Notes: a model not told the origin generated them from the letters alone. A DNA stretch of 64,000 nucleotides from Conexibacter woesei DSM 14684 (GCF_000025265.1 NC_013739.1:1612001-1676000); one strand, 5' to 3'; counted from the stretch's first letter, positions 36,038-45,643 are shown. A program made the numbers and translations.

Positions 36038-37060
36038 CTAGCGCAGCAGCTGCGAGGCGCGCGCTTCGGCGATCGTCGCGCGCAGGGTCTCGCGGACGCC
36101 GTATCTCGGGCGCCATCTCAGCTCTCTCTGCGCCTTCGCGGTGTCCATCAGCATCGGCACGCGCAGCGCGTTGAGCCACTGCGCGTCCTCGGGGATGAAC
36201 GGCAGCCGCGCCGCGACCTCGGCGGCGACGTCGACCGCCAGCTCCGGCACCGGGATCGCGTACCAGCCGAGGTCCTCGGCGAGGTCGCGCATCGTCAGCG
36301 TGCCGGGCGCGGCGAGGTTGTAGACGCCGGGTCTGCCTCTGCCGAGCGTCGCGGCGCGCAGGGCGGCGGCGACGTCGTCGTGGTGGACGAGCTGGAACGA
36401 GATCCCGTTGTCGGGGATCACCGGCTTGAGCACCGGCACCGCTTCGAGCAGCCGCCACAGCGCCGACGGCATCTTGTCGCCGAGCTGGACGTACGGGATC
36501 GAGCCGATGAACATCAGCGCGTCGGGGCCGGCGACGATGCACGGGCGGAACGTGTAGACGTCGGTGTGCGTCCCGATCGTCATCTCCGACAGCAGCCGTT
36601 CGACCGCTGCCTTCGCCTTCGAGTAGGAGTGCGCGTCGGTCCCGCGCGGGCGGACGTTCTCGGTCAGCAGCGGCGGGTTGTCGTCGTGAAAGCCGTAGGC
36701 GGCGACCGACGAGGTGTAGACGAGCCGTCTGGCGCCGGCGCGCACGGCGGCGCCGAAGACGTTGCGCGAGCCGTCGAGGTTGACCTCGTTGCCGTCCGCG
36801 CCGCTGGCGCCCATGATCGCGAAGGCGAGGTGGACGACGACGTCGGCGCCGGCGACCAGCTCGTCGACGGCGTCGCGGTCGAGCACGCTGCCGCGCAGGT
36901 ACTCGGTCTTCTTCCAGCCCTCGCTCGCCGGGTCGATCTCGCGGCGGCCGAGCGCGCGGACCGCGGTCACGTCACGGCTGCGCTCCAGCGCGCGCATGAA
37001 CGCGCGCCCGACGTCCCCCGTGGGGCCGGTGACGGCGACCGTGATGCCCGCGTCCGCCAT
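36038..37060 (-). CDS. NAD-dependent epimerase/dehydratase
   Basis: This 340-residue extended SDR has the motif VTGPTGDVGRAFM, VHLAFAIMGA, an active-site Ser pair and Tyr-Lys in YTSSVAAYGFH and YSKAKAAVERLL, and PGVYNLAAPGTLTMRDLAEDLGW. Family members act on nucleotide sugars or related nucleotide-linked substrates, and this one may reduce a flavonoid- or sterol-like substrate instead. A gap of only 10 bases separates it from both neighbours on the same strand, so the Nudix, epimerase and aldo-keto reductase genes look like one operon. Confidence 0.85.
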   Translation of the reverse strand: MADAGITVAVTGPTGDVGRAFMRALERSRDVTAVRALGRREIDPASEGWKKTEYLRGSVLDRDAVDELVAGADVVVHLAFAIMGASGADGNEVNLDGSRNVFGAAVRAGARRLVYTSSVAAYGFHDDNPPLLTENVRPRGTDAHSYSKAKAAVERLLSEMTIGTHTDVYTFRPCIVAGPDALMFIGSIPYVQLGDKMPSALWRLLEAVPVLKPVIPDNGISFQLVHHDDVAAALRAATLGRGRPGVYNLAAPGTLTMRDLAEDLGWYAIPVPELAVDVAAEVAARLPFIPEDAQWLNALRVPMLMDTAKAQRELRWRPRYGVRETLRATIAEARASQLLR

Positions 37061-37070
37061 CGCCCGGGTA

Positions 37071-37739
37071 CTAGCCGGTCCTCTGCTGGCCGGCGGCCTC
37101 GTAGCCCGCGTCGCCCGGGAGCAGCACGCGCGGCTGGTCTCTGACCATCACGATGCGCGGCTCGATCGGGACGATCTCCTGCTCGTAGGCGTGCTCGATC
37201 AGCTGGTCGGCGCTGCTGTACGCCTGCAGCTGCTCGAGGTGCTTGATCGTCGGGAAGACGAGCGGCAGCTGGCCGGAGCGGTGCGCGGCGAGCGCGTTGG
37301 CGGGCGTCGCCCACTGCGCCGCGACGCACTCCTCGCCGTCGACCTGCGGCTCGGCGCTGTACGGCGCCGGCGTAACGAAGAACCAGGTGTCGAAGCGCGT
37401 CATCAGGTGGCGCGGGGTGATCCAGCGCGAGAAGGGGAGCAGCAGCTCGCCGCCGAGCTGGATGCCGGCCTCCTCGGCGACCTCGCGCAGCGCTGCGACG
37501 CGGAGCGCATGGTCGAGGCCTTCCGGTCCGGACTCGAGCCGGTCCTCGGGATCGACCGCGCCACCGGGGAAGACCCACACGCCGCCCATGAAGCGCGCGG
37601 CCGGGTTGCGCCGCACCAGCAGCACCTCCAGCCCGCTGTCGCCGCCGCGCACGACGATCACGCTCGCGGCGACGCGCGGGGCAGTGGCGGCGCCGGCGTT
37701 GACCTCTTCGCCGGGTCCGAGACCGGGGTGCGGCTCCAT
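37071..37739 (-). CDS. Nudix hydrolase, NUDT19/CoA-diphosphatase-like
   Basis: This 222-residue Nudix protein starts near [23 protein letters not shown]. Its Nudix box is split: [11 protein letters not shown] is separated from [12 protein letters not shown] by about 20 residues. Such an insertion is a feature of NUDT7/NUDT19-type CoA and acyl-CoA diphosphatases rather than of the compact 23-residue box. It probably cleaves CoA derivatives or ADP-linked compounds using Mg2+. It diverges from the rubredoxin gene with a 37-base gap. Confidence 0.85.
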   Translation of the reverse strand: MEPHPGLGPGEEVNAGAATAPRVAASVIVVRGGDSGLEVLLVRRNPAARFMGGVWVFPGGAVDPEDRLESGPEGLDHALRVAALREVAEEAGIQLGGELLLPFSRWITPRHLMTRFDTWFFVTPAPYSAEPQVDGEECVAAQWATPANALAAHRSGQLPLVFPTIKHLEQLQAYSSADQLIEHAYEQEIVPIEPRIVMVRDQPRVLLPGDAGYEAAGQQRTG

Positions 37740-37776
37740 GCGTCGCACCCTACCGATTGCGCGGTACCGTGTCGCC

Positions 37777-37959
37777 ATGAGCGCAACACAGACCTCTCAG
37801 AAGTGGATCTGCGAGTCCTGCGGGTTCATCTACGACCCCGAAGACGGCGATCCCGACGGCGGCATCCCGCCCGGAACCGCGTTCGAAGACATCCCGGAGA
37901 CGTGGTTCTGCCCCGTCTGCGGCGCGCGCAAGCGCGACTTCGTCCCCTACGAGGACTGA
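37777..37959 (+). CDS. Rubredoxin
   Basis: This 60-residue one-iron electron carrier has [20 protein letters not shown] and [11 protein letters not shown], giving the two CxxC pairs that bind the Fe(Cys)4 centre, with the conserved aromatic core (Y, W, F). It resembles the AlkG-type rubredoxins that pass electrons from rubredoxin reductase to alkane monooxygenase, but no such partner is in the window. It is a monocistronic gene. Confidence 0.96.
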   Translation: MSATQTSQKWICESCGFIYDPEDGDPDGGIPPGTAFEDIPETWFCPVCGARKRDFVPYED

Positions 37960-38026
37960 GCCCGCCGCCCCGGCGAGGGCCGCCCCGCGAGGGGCGAACT
38001 CGGATGTGCGCGGCGCTCTGGGTCTC

Positions 38027-38941
38027 ATGGACCCAGAACGCGACACACATCGAGACGTGGCCCGTCTCGCACACGACCAACATGGCGTCGTGTCCCGGCG
38101 GCAGCTCCGCCACACCGGCTGGAGCGACACGATGGTGCGGGACCGGACCGGCTCCGGCCACCTGCTGCGGCTGCACCGCGGCGTCTACGCCGTCGGGCAT
38201 GTCCGCCTGCGGCGGGAAGGGCGGTGGATGGCGGCGGTGCTGGCTGTCCCCGGCGCCGTCCTGAGCCACCGCGACGCCGCGGCACTGCACGGCGTGCGAC
38301 CACCGCACGACGGCGCGATCGACGTCACGACGACGGGTAGGGGGCGGGTCGCGCGCGGCGTCCGCGTCCATCGCACGCGGACGCTCGATCCCGCCGACAC
38401 GACCACCCGCGCCGGCATCCCCGTCACCTCGGTCGCGCGCACGCTGGTCGATCTCGCGAGCGTCGTCCAGCCGCACCAGCTGTTGGCGGCGCTCAACGAG
38501 GCGGAGCGGCGGAGAGTCTTCGATCTGCGCGCGATCGAGCGGAACGCGGAGCGGCTGCGGACGCGCCGGGGTGGCGGGCACGCGGCGCTGCGCGCGGCGC
38601 TCGAACGGCTGGCCGAGAGCGGCGTCCAGCTCACGCGGCAGGAGCTGGAGGAGCGCTTCCGCGCGCTCGTCGCCGAGGGCGAGCTGCCGCCTGCGAGCCT
38701 GAACGCCGCCGTCGAGAGATTCGAGGTCGACGCCGTGTGGGCGCGGCAGCGGCTGGCGGTCGAGCTGGACGGTTGGGAGACGCACCGCACGCGCGACGCG
38801 TTCCAGCGCGACCGCGCGAAGTCCAACGCGCTCACGCAGGCGGGCTGGCGCGTGCTGCGCTTCACGTACGCCGACGTGGTCTGGCGGCCGGCGCGGGTGG
38901 CCGCGCAGATCGGCGCCGTGCTCGGTGAGGATCCAGCCTGA
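38027..38941 (+). CDS. AbiEi-type winged-helix plus DUF559 (VSR-like) protein
   Basis: This 304-residue protein starts with an AbiEi_4-type winged-helix domain (about 8-60): VARLAHDQHGVVSRRQLRHTGWSDTMV and RLHRGVYAVGH. A middle domain (AAALHGVRPPHDGAIDVTTTG) follows. The C-terminal DUF559 domain is endonuclease-like, with RFEVDAVWARQRLAVELDGWETH and FQRDRAKSNALTQAGWRVLRFTYADV, where the acidic residues and Lys could form a PD-(D/E)XK-type site. It is common as a stand-alone gene in actinobacteria. It has no partner toxin here. ATG 38027 is the preferred start. Confidence 0.8.
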   Translation: MDPERDTHRDVARLAHDQHGVVSRRQLRHTGWSDTMVRDRTGSGHLLRLHRGVYAVGHVRLRREGRWMAAVLAVPGAVLSHRDAAALHGVRPPHDGAIDVTTTGRGRVARGVRVHRTRTLDPADTTTRAGIPVTSVARTLVDLASVVQPHQLLAALNEAERRRVFDLRAIERNAERLRTRRGGGHAALRAALERLAESGVQLTRQELEERFRALVAEGELPPASLNAAVERFEVDAVWARQRLAVELDGWETHRTRDAFQRDRAKSNALTQAGWRVLRFTYADVVWRPARVAAQIGAVLGEDPA

Positions 38942-38970
38942 GACGCCGCTCATCTACGCTGTCTGCGCCC

Positions 38971-40479
38971 GTGCCCGTCCGCCGCATCTACGCCCTCACC
39001 TTCGTCGGTGGCGCCGCCTCGCTCGGAGGCGAGATCGCCGCCGCGCGCCTGATGGCGCCGTGGTTCGGCGACTCGACGCTGATCTGGGCGAACACGATCG
39101 GCATCGTGCTGGTTGCGCTGTCGGTCGGCTACTGGCTCGGCGGCAAGCTCGCCGACCGCGATCCGGACCTCAGACACCTCGCGTACATCATCCTCGCGGC
39201 CGCGTCGCTGTTCGCGCTGCTGCCGTTCGTCGCGCGGCCGTTCCTGCGCGTGTCGGTCGACGCGCTCAACTCGGTCTCGGCGGGCGCCTTCGTCGGCTCG
39301 CTCGTCGCCGTCCTGGTGCTGCTCGCGGTGCCGATGCTGCTGCTCGGCACGATCTCGCCGTACGTCGTGAAGCTGGCGATCCGCAGCGTCGACGAGGCCG
39401 GGCGCGTCACCGGCCGCCTCTACGCGATCTCGACGCTCGGGTCGCTGTTCGGCACGTTCATCAGCTCGCTCGTGCTGATCCCGTTCCTCGGCACGCGCCG
39501 CACGTTCCTGCTGTTCGCGCTCGCGCTGGCGATCGTTGCGACGATCGCGCTCGGGCGCCGCTTCGCGCCGGCGCCGATCCTGATCGCTGTCCTGCTCGCG
39601 CTGCCGGTCGGCACCGTCAAGGCGGTCGAGAACGGCAAGGTGATCTGGGAGAAGGAGACGCTCTACCAGTACGCCGTCGTGATCGAGGACGACGACGGCG
39701 AACGGCGGCTGGAGCTGAACGAGGGGCAGGCGGTGCACTCGGTCTTCGAGCCGGGCAGATGGATCACCGGCAACTACTGGGACGAGTTCCTGACGCTGCC
39801 GTTCGCCGCCCGGCCGGACGCCAGACCGCTGAGATCGGTCGCGATCCTCGGCAACGCCGCCGGAACCGTCGCGCGCCAGTACGGCCACTACTTCCCGGAC
39901 ACGAAGGTGGACGGCGTCGAGATCGACGGCGAGCTGAACGAGATCGCCCGCTCGCTGTTCGACCTCAACGAGCGCGACGCGCCGAACGTCAGACTCCACA
40001 CCGCCGACGGCCGCCCCTGGCTGCGCGCGAGCGACAAGCGCTTCGACGCGATCTTCGTCGACGCATACCGCCAGCCATACGTGCCGTTCCATCTCGCCAC
40101 GCGCGAGTTCTTCCAGCTCGTCAAGGAGCACCTCAACCCGGGCGGCGTGGTGCTCGTCAACATCGGCCATCCGGAGTCCTCGACCGCGCTGGAGGAGGTC
40201 CTGACCGCGACGATGGCCGACGTCTTCTCGACGGTCGTACGCGACCCGAGCCAGGACGTCAACACGATCGCGATGGCGACCGACGCCCAGGTCTCGCCGG
40301 CCGCGCTGCGCGCCGCCGTGCCCGATCTCCACCGTGACCTGCAGCCTATCGCGCGCGCGACCGCCGACCAGATCGGGCCGCGACTCGCGGGCGGCAAGGT
40401 CTACACCGACGACGTCGCGCCGGTCGAGTGGCTGATCGACGCCTCGATCGTCGAGGTCGCCGCGAGCGGCGAGCGCTGA
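38971..40479 (+). CDS. Spermidine-synthase-like protein with N-terminal membrane domain
   Basis: This 502-residue fusion has about seven to eight hydrophobic helices in residues 1-210, including GGEIAAARLMAPWFGDSTLIWANTIG and FVGSLVAVLVLLAVPMLLL. The C-terminal half is a class I methyltransferase/aminopropyltransferase fold (LNEGQAVHSVF, VAILGNAAGTVARQYGHYFP, VDGVEIDGELNEIAR, FDAIFVDAYRQPYVPFHL). Soluble spermidine synthases lack the membrane part. These fused proteins are common in actinobacteria, and their product is not proven to be a polyamine. GTG 38971 is the start. Confidence 0.82.
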   Translation: MPVRRIYALTFVGGAASLGGEIAAARLMAPWFGDSTLIWANTIGIVLVALSVGYWLGGKLADRDPDLRHLAYIILAAASLFALLPFVARPFLRVSVDALNSVSAGAFVGSLVAVLVLLAVPMLLLGTISPYVVKLAIRSVDEAGRVTGRLYAISTLGSLFGTFISSLVLIPFLGTRRTFLLFALALAIVATIALGRRFAPAPILIAVLLALPVGTVKAVENGKVIWEKETLYQYAVVIEDDDGERRLELNEGQAVHSVFEPGRWITGNYWDEFLTLPFAARPDARPLRSVAILGNAAGTVARQYGHYFPDTKVDGVEIDGELNEIARSLFDLNERDAPNVRLHTADGRPWLRASDKRFDAIFVDAYRQPYVPFHLATREFFQLVKEHLNPGGVVLVNIGHPESSTALEEVLTATMADVFSTVVRDPSQDVNTIAMATDAQVSPAALRAAVPDLHRDLQPIARATADQIGPRLAGGKVYTDDVAPVEWLIDASIVEVAASGER

Positions 40480-40497
40480 GCGGCGGGCGGCCGCGGC

Positions 40498-41058
40498 TCA
40501 GCTCCCGTCGTCGTCGAACGCCGCCAGCTCGCGCCGAGCGAACGCCATCCACTTCTGCTGCGCCTCGCGCATGACGCGCCGCTCCTCCTCCAGCAGCCGC
40601 AGCACGAGCCGCTCCGCCGCGTCGCCGTTCGCCTCGCCGTCGCCGTCGCCGGCCGTCGCGGCGCCGCCGTTGCGCGCCGCGAGCTCGTAGCCGGCCAGCA
40701 GCAGGTCGATCGTCTCGGTCTGCCCGGCGCCGACCACGGCGAGCCGCGCCAGCATCTGCGACCGCTGCGTGTTCTCCCGCAGCTGCTCGGCGACCCACTC
40801 GCGGTAGGTGCGGGCGCCGTCGGCGGTGACGCGGTAGTGGACCCGCGGCTGCCGCGGACGGCGGCCGACCGGCTGCGGCCGCGGCAGCGGCTCGATCAGG
40901 CTGTCGCGCTGCAGGCTGTCGAGCGCAGCGTAGATGTGCGAGCGGCCGACAGCGAAGAGGTCGCCGAAGCGACGCCCGAAGCGTTGGCTGAGCTCATACC
41001 CATAGCTCGGACGCTCGATCACGAGTCCGAGCACTGCCAGATTGACCGTCGACCTCAC
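40498..41058 (-). CDS. PadR-family transcriptional regulator
   Basis: This 186-residue regulator has the PadR winged helix at the N-terminus: VNLAVLGLVIERPSYGYELSQRFG, then IYAALDSLQRDSLIEP and VHYRVTADGARTYREWV. A C-terminal dimerisation helix follows (RLLEEERRVMREAQQKW). PadR proteins repress transporter or detoxification genes and release DNA on binding small molecules. No neighbour stands out as target. GTG 41058 is the first start compatible with the conserved VNLAVLGL. Confidence 0.88.
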   Translation of the reverse strand: MRSTVNLAVLGLVIERPSYGYELSQRFGRRFGDLFAVGRSHIYAALDSLQRDSLIEPLPRPQPVGRRPRQPRVHYRVTADGARTYREWVAEQLRENTQRSQMLARLAVVGAGQTETIDLLLAGYELAARNGGAATAGDGDGEANGDAAERLVLRLLEEERRVMREAQQKWMAFARRELAAFDDDGS

Positions 41059-41131
41059 TGCACGTCCCCTTGGGTGCGTTCCCCTGCACCTTTGGAAACG
41101 GGGGCGGTACCGGAAAGTAGCGAGGTTGGCG

Positions 41132-41153
41132 GCGCGGTCGCACACGACCGCGC
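41132..41153 (-). terminator. Terminator-like hairpin after the secreted acidic protein gene
   Basis: A 9-bp perfect stem (GCGCGGTCG/CGACCGCGC) with a 4-nt CACA loop lies 24 bases downstream of the stop of the minus-strand secreted-protein gene and before the PadR gene. No T-run follows. Confidence 0.5.
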
Positions 41154-41176
41154 TCAGCCCCGCCGCTCGGCCCTGC

Positions 41177-41920
41177 TCAGCGCTTCGCGGCGGCGGCGAT
41201 GCTGAACGTCGTCGTCGCGCTCGCTCCGCCGCGCCGCGCCGGCGTGGCGGTGAGCCGGTAGCTGCCCGGCGCGAGCGAACGGCCGTTCCAGCGACGCGGC
41301 AGCTCGGTGCTGTTCGCACCGCTGCGGCCGTCGACGTCCACGCTGCCGCGGAGCGCCACGCCGCAGCCCTTGCGGCTCTTGCCGGCACGCGTCCCGGCGG
41401 TGCCGGCGCAGCGCTTGCGGGCTCTGCTCGCGCTCGCTCCGGTCGCGACGCGCTCCAGCGTCAGGCGCACCTTGCCGGCGCGGTCGAGTCTGAAGGCGAC
41501 GCGCACGCGTGCTCTGCGGCCGGCTCCGGCGACGGTCGCGCGGAGCGCGGCGACGCGCGGTGCAGCGCCGTCCTGCTGCTCGGCGCAGTCGTCGTCGGTC
41601 GCGATCTCGGCGTCGTCGTCCCCCGCGCCGTCCTCGTCGTCGGACCAGTCGTCGTCGCAGAGCTCGGTGACGTCGCCGTCGTCGTCGCCCTCCGCCCAGT
41701 CGTCATCGCAGACCAGCTCGCCGTCGGCGTCCTCGGCGCAGCCGTCGTCGGCCCCACCGTCGTCGGGCGCGTCCGCCGTGAGGTCGCCGGCGTCATCTTC
41801 GGCGATGCGAGCCGATGGCCCGCCGCCCGCGGCGGGGGCGGCTGCGGCGAGCGCGGCGGGCGCGCCGGTGAGGACGAGCGCGAGCGCTGCGAGCAGGGGG
41901 AGGAGCAGGCGTCGGGACAT
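41177..41920 (-). CDS. Secreted Asp-rich protein of unknown function
   Basis: This 247-residue protein has a clear signal peptide (basic start, [14 protein letters not shown] core, cleavage near AALAAAAP). A very acidic region follows (about 38-120, with [21 protein letters not shown] and several Cys). The C-terminal domain is basic and beta-rich ([19 protein letters not shown], and further [17 protein letters not shown] with Cys). The C-terminal domain resembles repeats common in exported proteins of this lineage. The Asp-rich part could bind Ca2+, which is inference. No homologous function is recognised. Confidence 0.65.
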   Translation of the reverse strand: MSRRLLLPLLAALALVLTGAPAALAAAAPAAGGGPSARIAEDDAGDLTADAPDDGGADDGCAEDADGELVCDDDWAEGDDDGDVTELCDDDWSDDEDGAGDDDAEIATDDDCAEQQDGAAPRVAALRATVAGAGRRARVRVAFRLDRAGKVRLTLERVATGASASRARKRCAGTAGTRAGKSRKGCGVALRGSVDVDGRSGANSTELPRRWNGRSLAPGSYRLTATPARRGGASATTTFSIAAAAKR

Positions 41921-42008
41921 GGCCCGGCAATCGGCGCGGGAACCGCCGGCCTTGAGCGGAGTGGACGAGCCTCCTAGACGCCGACGCGCCTACTCGAGGT
42001 CCGTTCCC

Positions 42009-42028
42009 AGCCGGCTCACAGCCGGCTC
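42009..42028 (+). promoter_or_regulatory. Tandem repeat with 11-bp period upstream of the response-regulator gene
   Basis: AGCCGGCTC occurs at 42009-42017 and again at 42020-42028, one helical turn apart. OmpR/PhoB-type regulators bind tandem half-sites with this spacing. The repeats lie about 38 bases upstream of the OmpR-type regulator gene, so autoregulation is plausible. The AGCCGGCT core is also self-complementary. Confidence 0.45.
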
Positions 42029-42065
42029 TTATGCCTCGTTCAGCTTCCCGGGGCATCGTGAGCCG

Positions 42066-42737
42066 ATGCGGATCCTCGTCGTCGACGACGAGCCGGCGGT
42101 GCGGACGGCGCTCGAGCGGGCGCTGCGGCTCGACGGCTACGAGGTCGCCCTCGCGGCGGACGGGCAGGAGGCGCTCGACGCGCTCGCGGGCGTCGCGCCA
42201 GACGCTGTCGTGCTCGACCTGCTGATGCCGCAGGTCGGCGGGGTCGAGGTCTGCCGGCGGCTGCGCGCCGCGGGCGACCGCACGCCGGTCCTGATGCTGA
42301 CCGCGCGCGACCGCATCGCGGACCGCGTGAGCGGCCTCGACGCCGGCGCCGACGACTACCTCGTCAAGCCGTTCGCGCTGGAGGAGCTGTCGGCGCGGCT
42401 GCGCGCGCTGCTGCGCCGCGCCGGCGCCGACGAGCACGATCGGCTGCGCTTCGGCGACCTCGTGCTCGACCAGGCCGCGCACGAGGTGCGTCGCGGCGAG
42501 CGGGAGATCGAGCTGACGCGGACGGAGTTCCTGCTGCTGGAGCTGCTGCTCCGCCATCCGCGCCAGGTGCTCCCCCGCAGCGTGATCTTCGAGCACGTGT
42601 GGGGCTACGACTTCGGCTCGACGTCGAACTCGCTGGAGGTCTACGTCGGCTACCTGCGCCGCAAGACCGAGGCCGGCGACGAGCCGCGGCTGATCCACAC
42701 GGTCCGCGGCGTCGGCTACGTCCTGCGCGAGCGATGA
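42066..42737 (+). CDS. OmpR/PhoB-family response regulator
   Basis: This 223-residue two-component regulator has a receiver domain with the acidic pair (VVDDEPAVR), phospho-acceptor Asp in [13 protein letters not shown], a conserved Thr in VLMLTARDR, and Lys in [11 protein letters not shown]. The winged-helix DNA-binding domain follows (about 128-220): [44 protein letters not shown]. It is MprA/CseB-like. ATG 42066 is the start. It overlaps the sensor kinase by 4 bases (ATGA). Confidence 0.93.
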   Translation: MRILVVDDEPAVRTALERALRLDGYEVALAADGQEALDALAGVAPDAVVLDLLMPQVGGVEVCRRLRAAGDRTPVLMLTARDRIADRVSGLDAGADDYLVKPFALEELSARLRALLRRAGADEHDRLRFGDLVLDQAAHEVRRGEREIELTRTEFLLLELLLRHPRQVLPRSVIFEHVWGYDFGSTSNSLEVYVGYLRRKTEAGDEPRLIHTVRGVGYVLRER

Positions 42738-44365
42738 CGCTGCGCCGGCGGTTCGCGCTGGTCGCGGCCGCCGCGGTCGCCGTCGCGATCGTGCTCGCGT
42801 CGGGGATCGTCTACGTCGTCGTGCGCGGCGAGCTGCGCGGGCGCCTCGACGACGAGCTGCGCGCGGCCGGCGGCACGGAGTCGAACGTGCGGATCGCGCT
42901 CGGCGACAGCCCGCTCGGCGGCGGGGCCGCGCGCGGCGGGCCAGACGCGCCGGGCGCTCCGGGCGGCCCCGACCAGCCCCGTGTCGCGCGACCGGACGGC
43001 CCGGGAGCACCGGGCACGTTGCACCAGCGGGTGATCGTGCCGAAGGACGCGCTCGGGCTCGAGACCGCCTACGTCGCGGTGATCGGAGCCGACGGCGAAC
43101 GCCTCTGGCCGCTGCCCGGCAGCGGCGCCGCCGACCTGCCCGTCACCGCCGCGACGCGCGCGGTCGCGTCGGGCGGCCGGGACGCGTTCTTCTCCGACGC
43201 GACGGTCGACGGCACGGCGGTGCGGCTCTACACGACCGCGACGGCGCGCTTCCCCGGCTTCGCGCTGCAGATCGCGCGGCCGCTGACCGAGATCGACCGC
43301 ACGCTCGACCGCCTCGCGCTCGTGCTCGTCTTCGTCAGCGCCGGCGGGATCGCGCTCGCGGCCGCGCTGGGGCGCGTCGTCGCGCGGACCGCGCTGCGGC
43401 CCGTCGGGCGGCTGACGAGCGCCGTCGAGCACGTCGGGGAGACCGGCGACCTGTCGCGGCGGATCGACGTCGCCGCGCACCGTCCCGGGGCGGACGAGGA
43501 CGAGATCGGCCGTCTCGCGCGCAGCTTCAACGTGATGCTGTCGGCGCTGGAGGCGTCGGTCGGCCGCCAGCGCCAGCTCGTCGCCGACGCATCGCACGAG
43601 CTGCGTACGCCGCTCACGAGCCTGCGCACGAACATCGAGGTGCTGGCGCTGCCGGCGACGCTGCCGGAGGAGGAGCGGCGCCGGCTGCTGGCCGACGTCG
43701 TCGAGCAGCTCGACGAGCTGGCGGGCCTCGTCGGCGACCTCGTCGAGCTGGCGCGCGAGGAGGAGCCGGAGGCGAGCGTCGAGGACGTGCGGCTCGACCA
43801 GCTCGTGGCGGCGGCGGTCGAGCGCGCGCGGCGGCGAGCCGGTGCGCCGCTGTTCGCCGCGGAGCTGGTCCCGTGCCTCGCGCGGGGCGTGCCGTCGCGG
43901 CTCGACCGCGCCGTCACGAACCTGCTCGACAACGCGGCGAAGTGGAGCCCGCCCGGTGCGGAGGTTGCGGTCGCGCTGGAGCTGGACGAGGCGGAGCGGC
44001 GTGCGTTCCTGAGCGTGCGCGACCACGGTCCCGGGATCGCGGCCGAGGACCTGCCGCACGTGTTCGAGCGCTTCTACCGCGCGCCCGGCGCGCGCGGGAT
44101 GCCGGGCTCCGGTCTCGGCCTCGCGATCGTGCGGCAGGTGGCCGAGCTGCACGGCGGCGGCGCGAGCGCGGCGGTGGCGCCGGGCGGCGGCGCATTGCTG
44201 CGGCTGGAGCTGCCTGCCGAGGCGGCCTGCGCCGAGGACCTGCCGGCGGGCGCCGCTACGCCGCCACGCTCCGCACCGCCCGTCGCGTCACCGCCTGCGC
44301 CGCCCGCGCCGGCGGCCAGCGGTGCGCGAGACGCAGGTGGCGGTACGTCCACGCGAGCAGGTTGA
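42734..44365 (+). CDS. Sensor histidine kinase
   Basis: This 543-residue membrane kinase starts with a transmembrane helix (about 9-30). An extracytoplasmic sensor region with a Pro/Gly-rich insert follows (about 60-95). A second helix (about 195-220) and HAMP come next. The HisKA motif is [14 protein letters not shown] with phospho-acceptor His. The ATPase has [10 protein letters not shown] (N box), VRDHGPGIA (G1), [21 protein letters not shown] (F and G2). It is paired with the overlapping response regulator. The C-terminal 36 residues are Ala/Pro-rich and are encoded on the opposite strand of the TetR gene's 3' end (110-base convergent overlap). Confidence 0.92.
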   Translation: MTLRRRFALVAAAAVAVAIVLASGIVYVVVRGELRGRLDDELRAAGGTESNVRIALGDSPLGGGAARGGPDAPGAPGGPDQPRVARPDGPGAPGTLHQRVIVPKDALGLETAYVAVIGADGERLWPLPGSGAADLPVTAATRAVASGGRDAFFSDATVDGTAVRLYTTATARFPGFALQIARPLTEIDRTLDRLALVLVFVSAGGIALAAALGRVVARTALRPVGRLTSAVEHVGETGDLSRRIDVAAHRPGADEDEIGRLARSFNVMLSALEASVGRQRQLVADASHELRTPLTSLRTNIEVLALPATLPEEERRRLLADVVEQLDELAGLVGDLVELAREEEPEASVEDVRLDQLVAAAVERARRRAGAPLFAAELVPCLARGVPSRLDRAVTNLLDNAAKWSPPGAEVAVALELDEAERRAFLSVRDHGPGIAAEDLPHVFERFYRAPGARGMPGSGLGLAIVRQVAELHGGGASAAVAPGGGALLRLELPAEAACAEDLPAGAATPPRSAPPVASPPAPPAPAASGARDAGGGTSTRAG

Positions 44366-44837
44366 ACAGCACGGTCGCGACCTCCTCCACGGAGTCGCCG
44401 GGATCGAGCGCGAGCGTGCCGTCGGCGACGCCGTCGCGCAGGAGCGCCTGCAGCGGCTCGGTGAAGACCGCGTGCGTGAGCACCTGCTCGCCGTCGGCGT
44501 GGAAGATCTCGTCGCGCTCGGCGCTGTCGAGCGCGGCGAGCAGCGCGAGGTTCGCCTCGGTCACGCCGCACAGCCCGCGCAGTCCCGACTCCAGCCGCTC
44601 GCGCCCGCTGCCGGCGGCCGTCAGCGCCGGCCACAGCGCGCGCCGATAGTCGTCCTGGAGCAGCGCGCCGAGCGCGCGCAGGACGTGCTCGCGGCGGACG
44701 CCGCGGCGGTGCAGCGTCATCCGCGAGACGCCGAGCGCGGCTGCGAGCTGCTCCATCGTGACGGCCTCCCAGCCGTGCTCCTCGATCGCGTCGCGGGCGC
44801 GGCGCAGTGCCTCGCCGTCGGTCAGCTGTGCGCTCAC
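44256..44837 (-). CDS. TetR-family transcriptional regulator
   Basis: This 193-residue regulator has a TetR N-terminal helix-turn-helix: AIEEHGWEAVTMEQLAAALGVSRMTLHRRGV. A helical ligand-binding domain ends near the C-terminal [19 protein letters not shown]. Its GTG 44837 overlaps the upstream ABC ATPase gene by 4 bases (GTGA), so the two are co-translated and the regulator probably controls that ATPase or an unlinked permease. Its 3' end lies inside the kinase gene on the other strand. Confidence 0.87.
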   Translation of the reverse strand: MSAQLTDGEALRRARDAIEEHGWEAVTMEQLAAALGVSRMTLHRRGVRREHVLRALGALLQDDYRRALWPALTAAGSGRERLESGLRGLCGVTEANLALLAALDSAERDEIFHADGEQVLTHAVFTEPLQALLRDGVADGTLALDPGDSVEEVATVLFNLLAWTYRHLRLAHRWPPARAAQAVTRRAVRSVAA

Positions 44838-45643
44838 CACGCCGCCTCCGCTCGCGCGAGCCAGCGGCCGCCGACGCGGTCGACGCGGACGGGCGTGCCG
44901 AAGCAGGCGGACAGCAGGTCGCCGCGGATCGTCTCGTGCGCCGGGCCGGCGGCGATCGCGACGCCGTCGCGCAGCAGCAGCGCGTGGGTCGTCGAGGAGG
45001 GCAGCTCCTCGACGTGGTGGGTGACGGTGACGGTCGCGGTCTCCGGCTCCTGCTCGGCGATCGTCGCGACCGCGGCCAGCAGCGCTTCGCGCCCGGGCAG
45101 GTCGAGGCCGGTCGCGGGCTCGTCGAGCAGCAGCAGCGACGGCCGCCGCATCAGTGCGCGGGCGAGCAGGACGCGCTGGCGCTCGCCCTGGGAGCAGGCG
45201 TCGTACGGGCGATCTGCAAGCGCCGCGCAGCCGAATCGCGCCAGCAGCGCGGCCGCGCGTGCGCAATCGTCGGAGTCGAGCCGGTGGCGCTGGAGCGCGA
45301 TCGATCCGGTCGCACCGGTCAGGACGACGTCGGCGGCGGTCATGCGGCCCCTGAACGCGCGGCCGGTGCGCGCCTCGACGAGGCCGATCCGCTCGCGCAG
45401 CTCGCGCAGGTCGACGCGGCCGAGCCGCTGCCCGAGCACGTCGACCGTGCCGTCACTCGGGTGGGCGACGGCGCCGGCGATGTTCATCAGCGTCGTCTTG
45501 CCGGCGCCGTTGGCTCCGAGCAGCGCCCAGTGCTCGCCGGGGCGGACGGTCCAGTCGACGTCGCGCAGCAGGTGGCGCTCGCGTCCGCGTTCGGCGTCCC
45601 AGCGCCACAGCGAGACGGCGGTCAGGGAGAGCGTCGGAGACAT
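44834..45643 (-). CDS. Stand-alone ABC transporter ATPase
   Basis: This 269-residue ABC nucleotide-binding domain has Walker A LLGANGAGKTTLMN, signature CSQGERQRVLLARAL (LSGGQ replaced by CSQGE), Walker B LLLLDEPATGLD, and switch His in TVTHHVEELP. It resembles the ModF/YlmA group, single-domain ATPases without a linked permease that may not drive transport. No permease gene is adjacent. ATG 45643 gives MSPTLSLTAVSLW; an in-frame ATG at 45652 is an alternative. Confidence 0.85.
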   Translation of the reverse strand: MSPTLSLTAVSLWRWDAERGRERHLLRDVDWTVRPGEHWALLGANGAGKTTLMNIAGAVAHPSDGTVDVLGQRLGRVDLRELRERIGLVEARTGRAFRGRMTAADVVLTGATGSIALQRHRLDSDDCARAAALLARFGCAALADRPYDACSQGERQRVLLARALMRRPSLLLLDEPATGLDLPGREALLAAVATIAEQEPETATVTVTHHVEELPSSTTHALLLRDGVAIAAGPAHETIRGDLLSACFGTPVRVDRVGGRWLARAEAAW

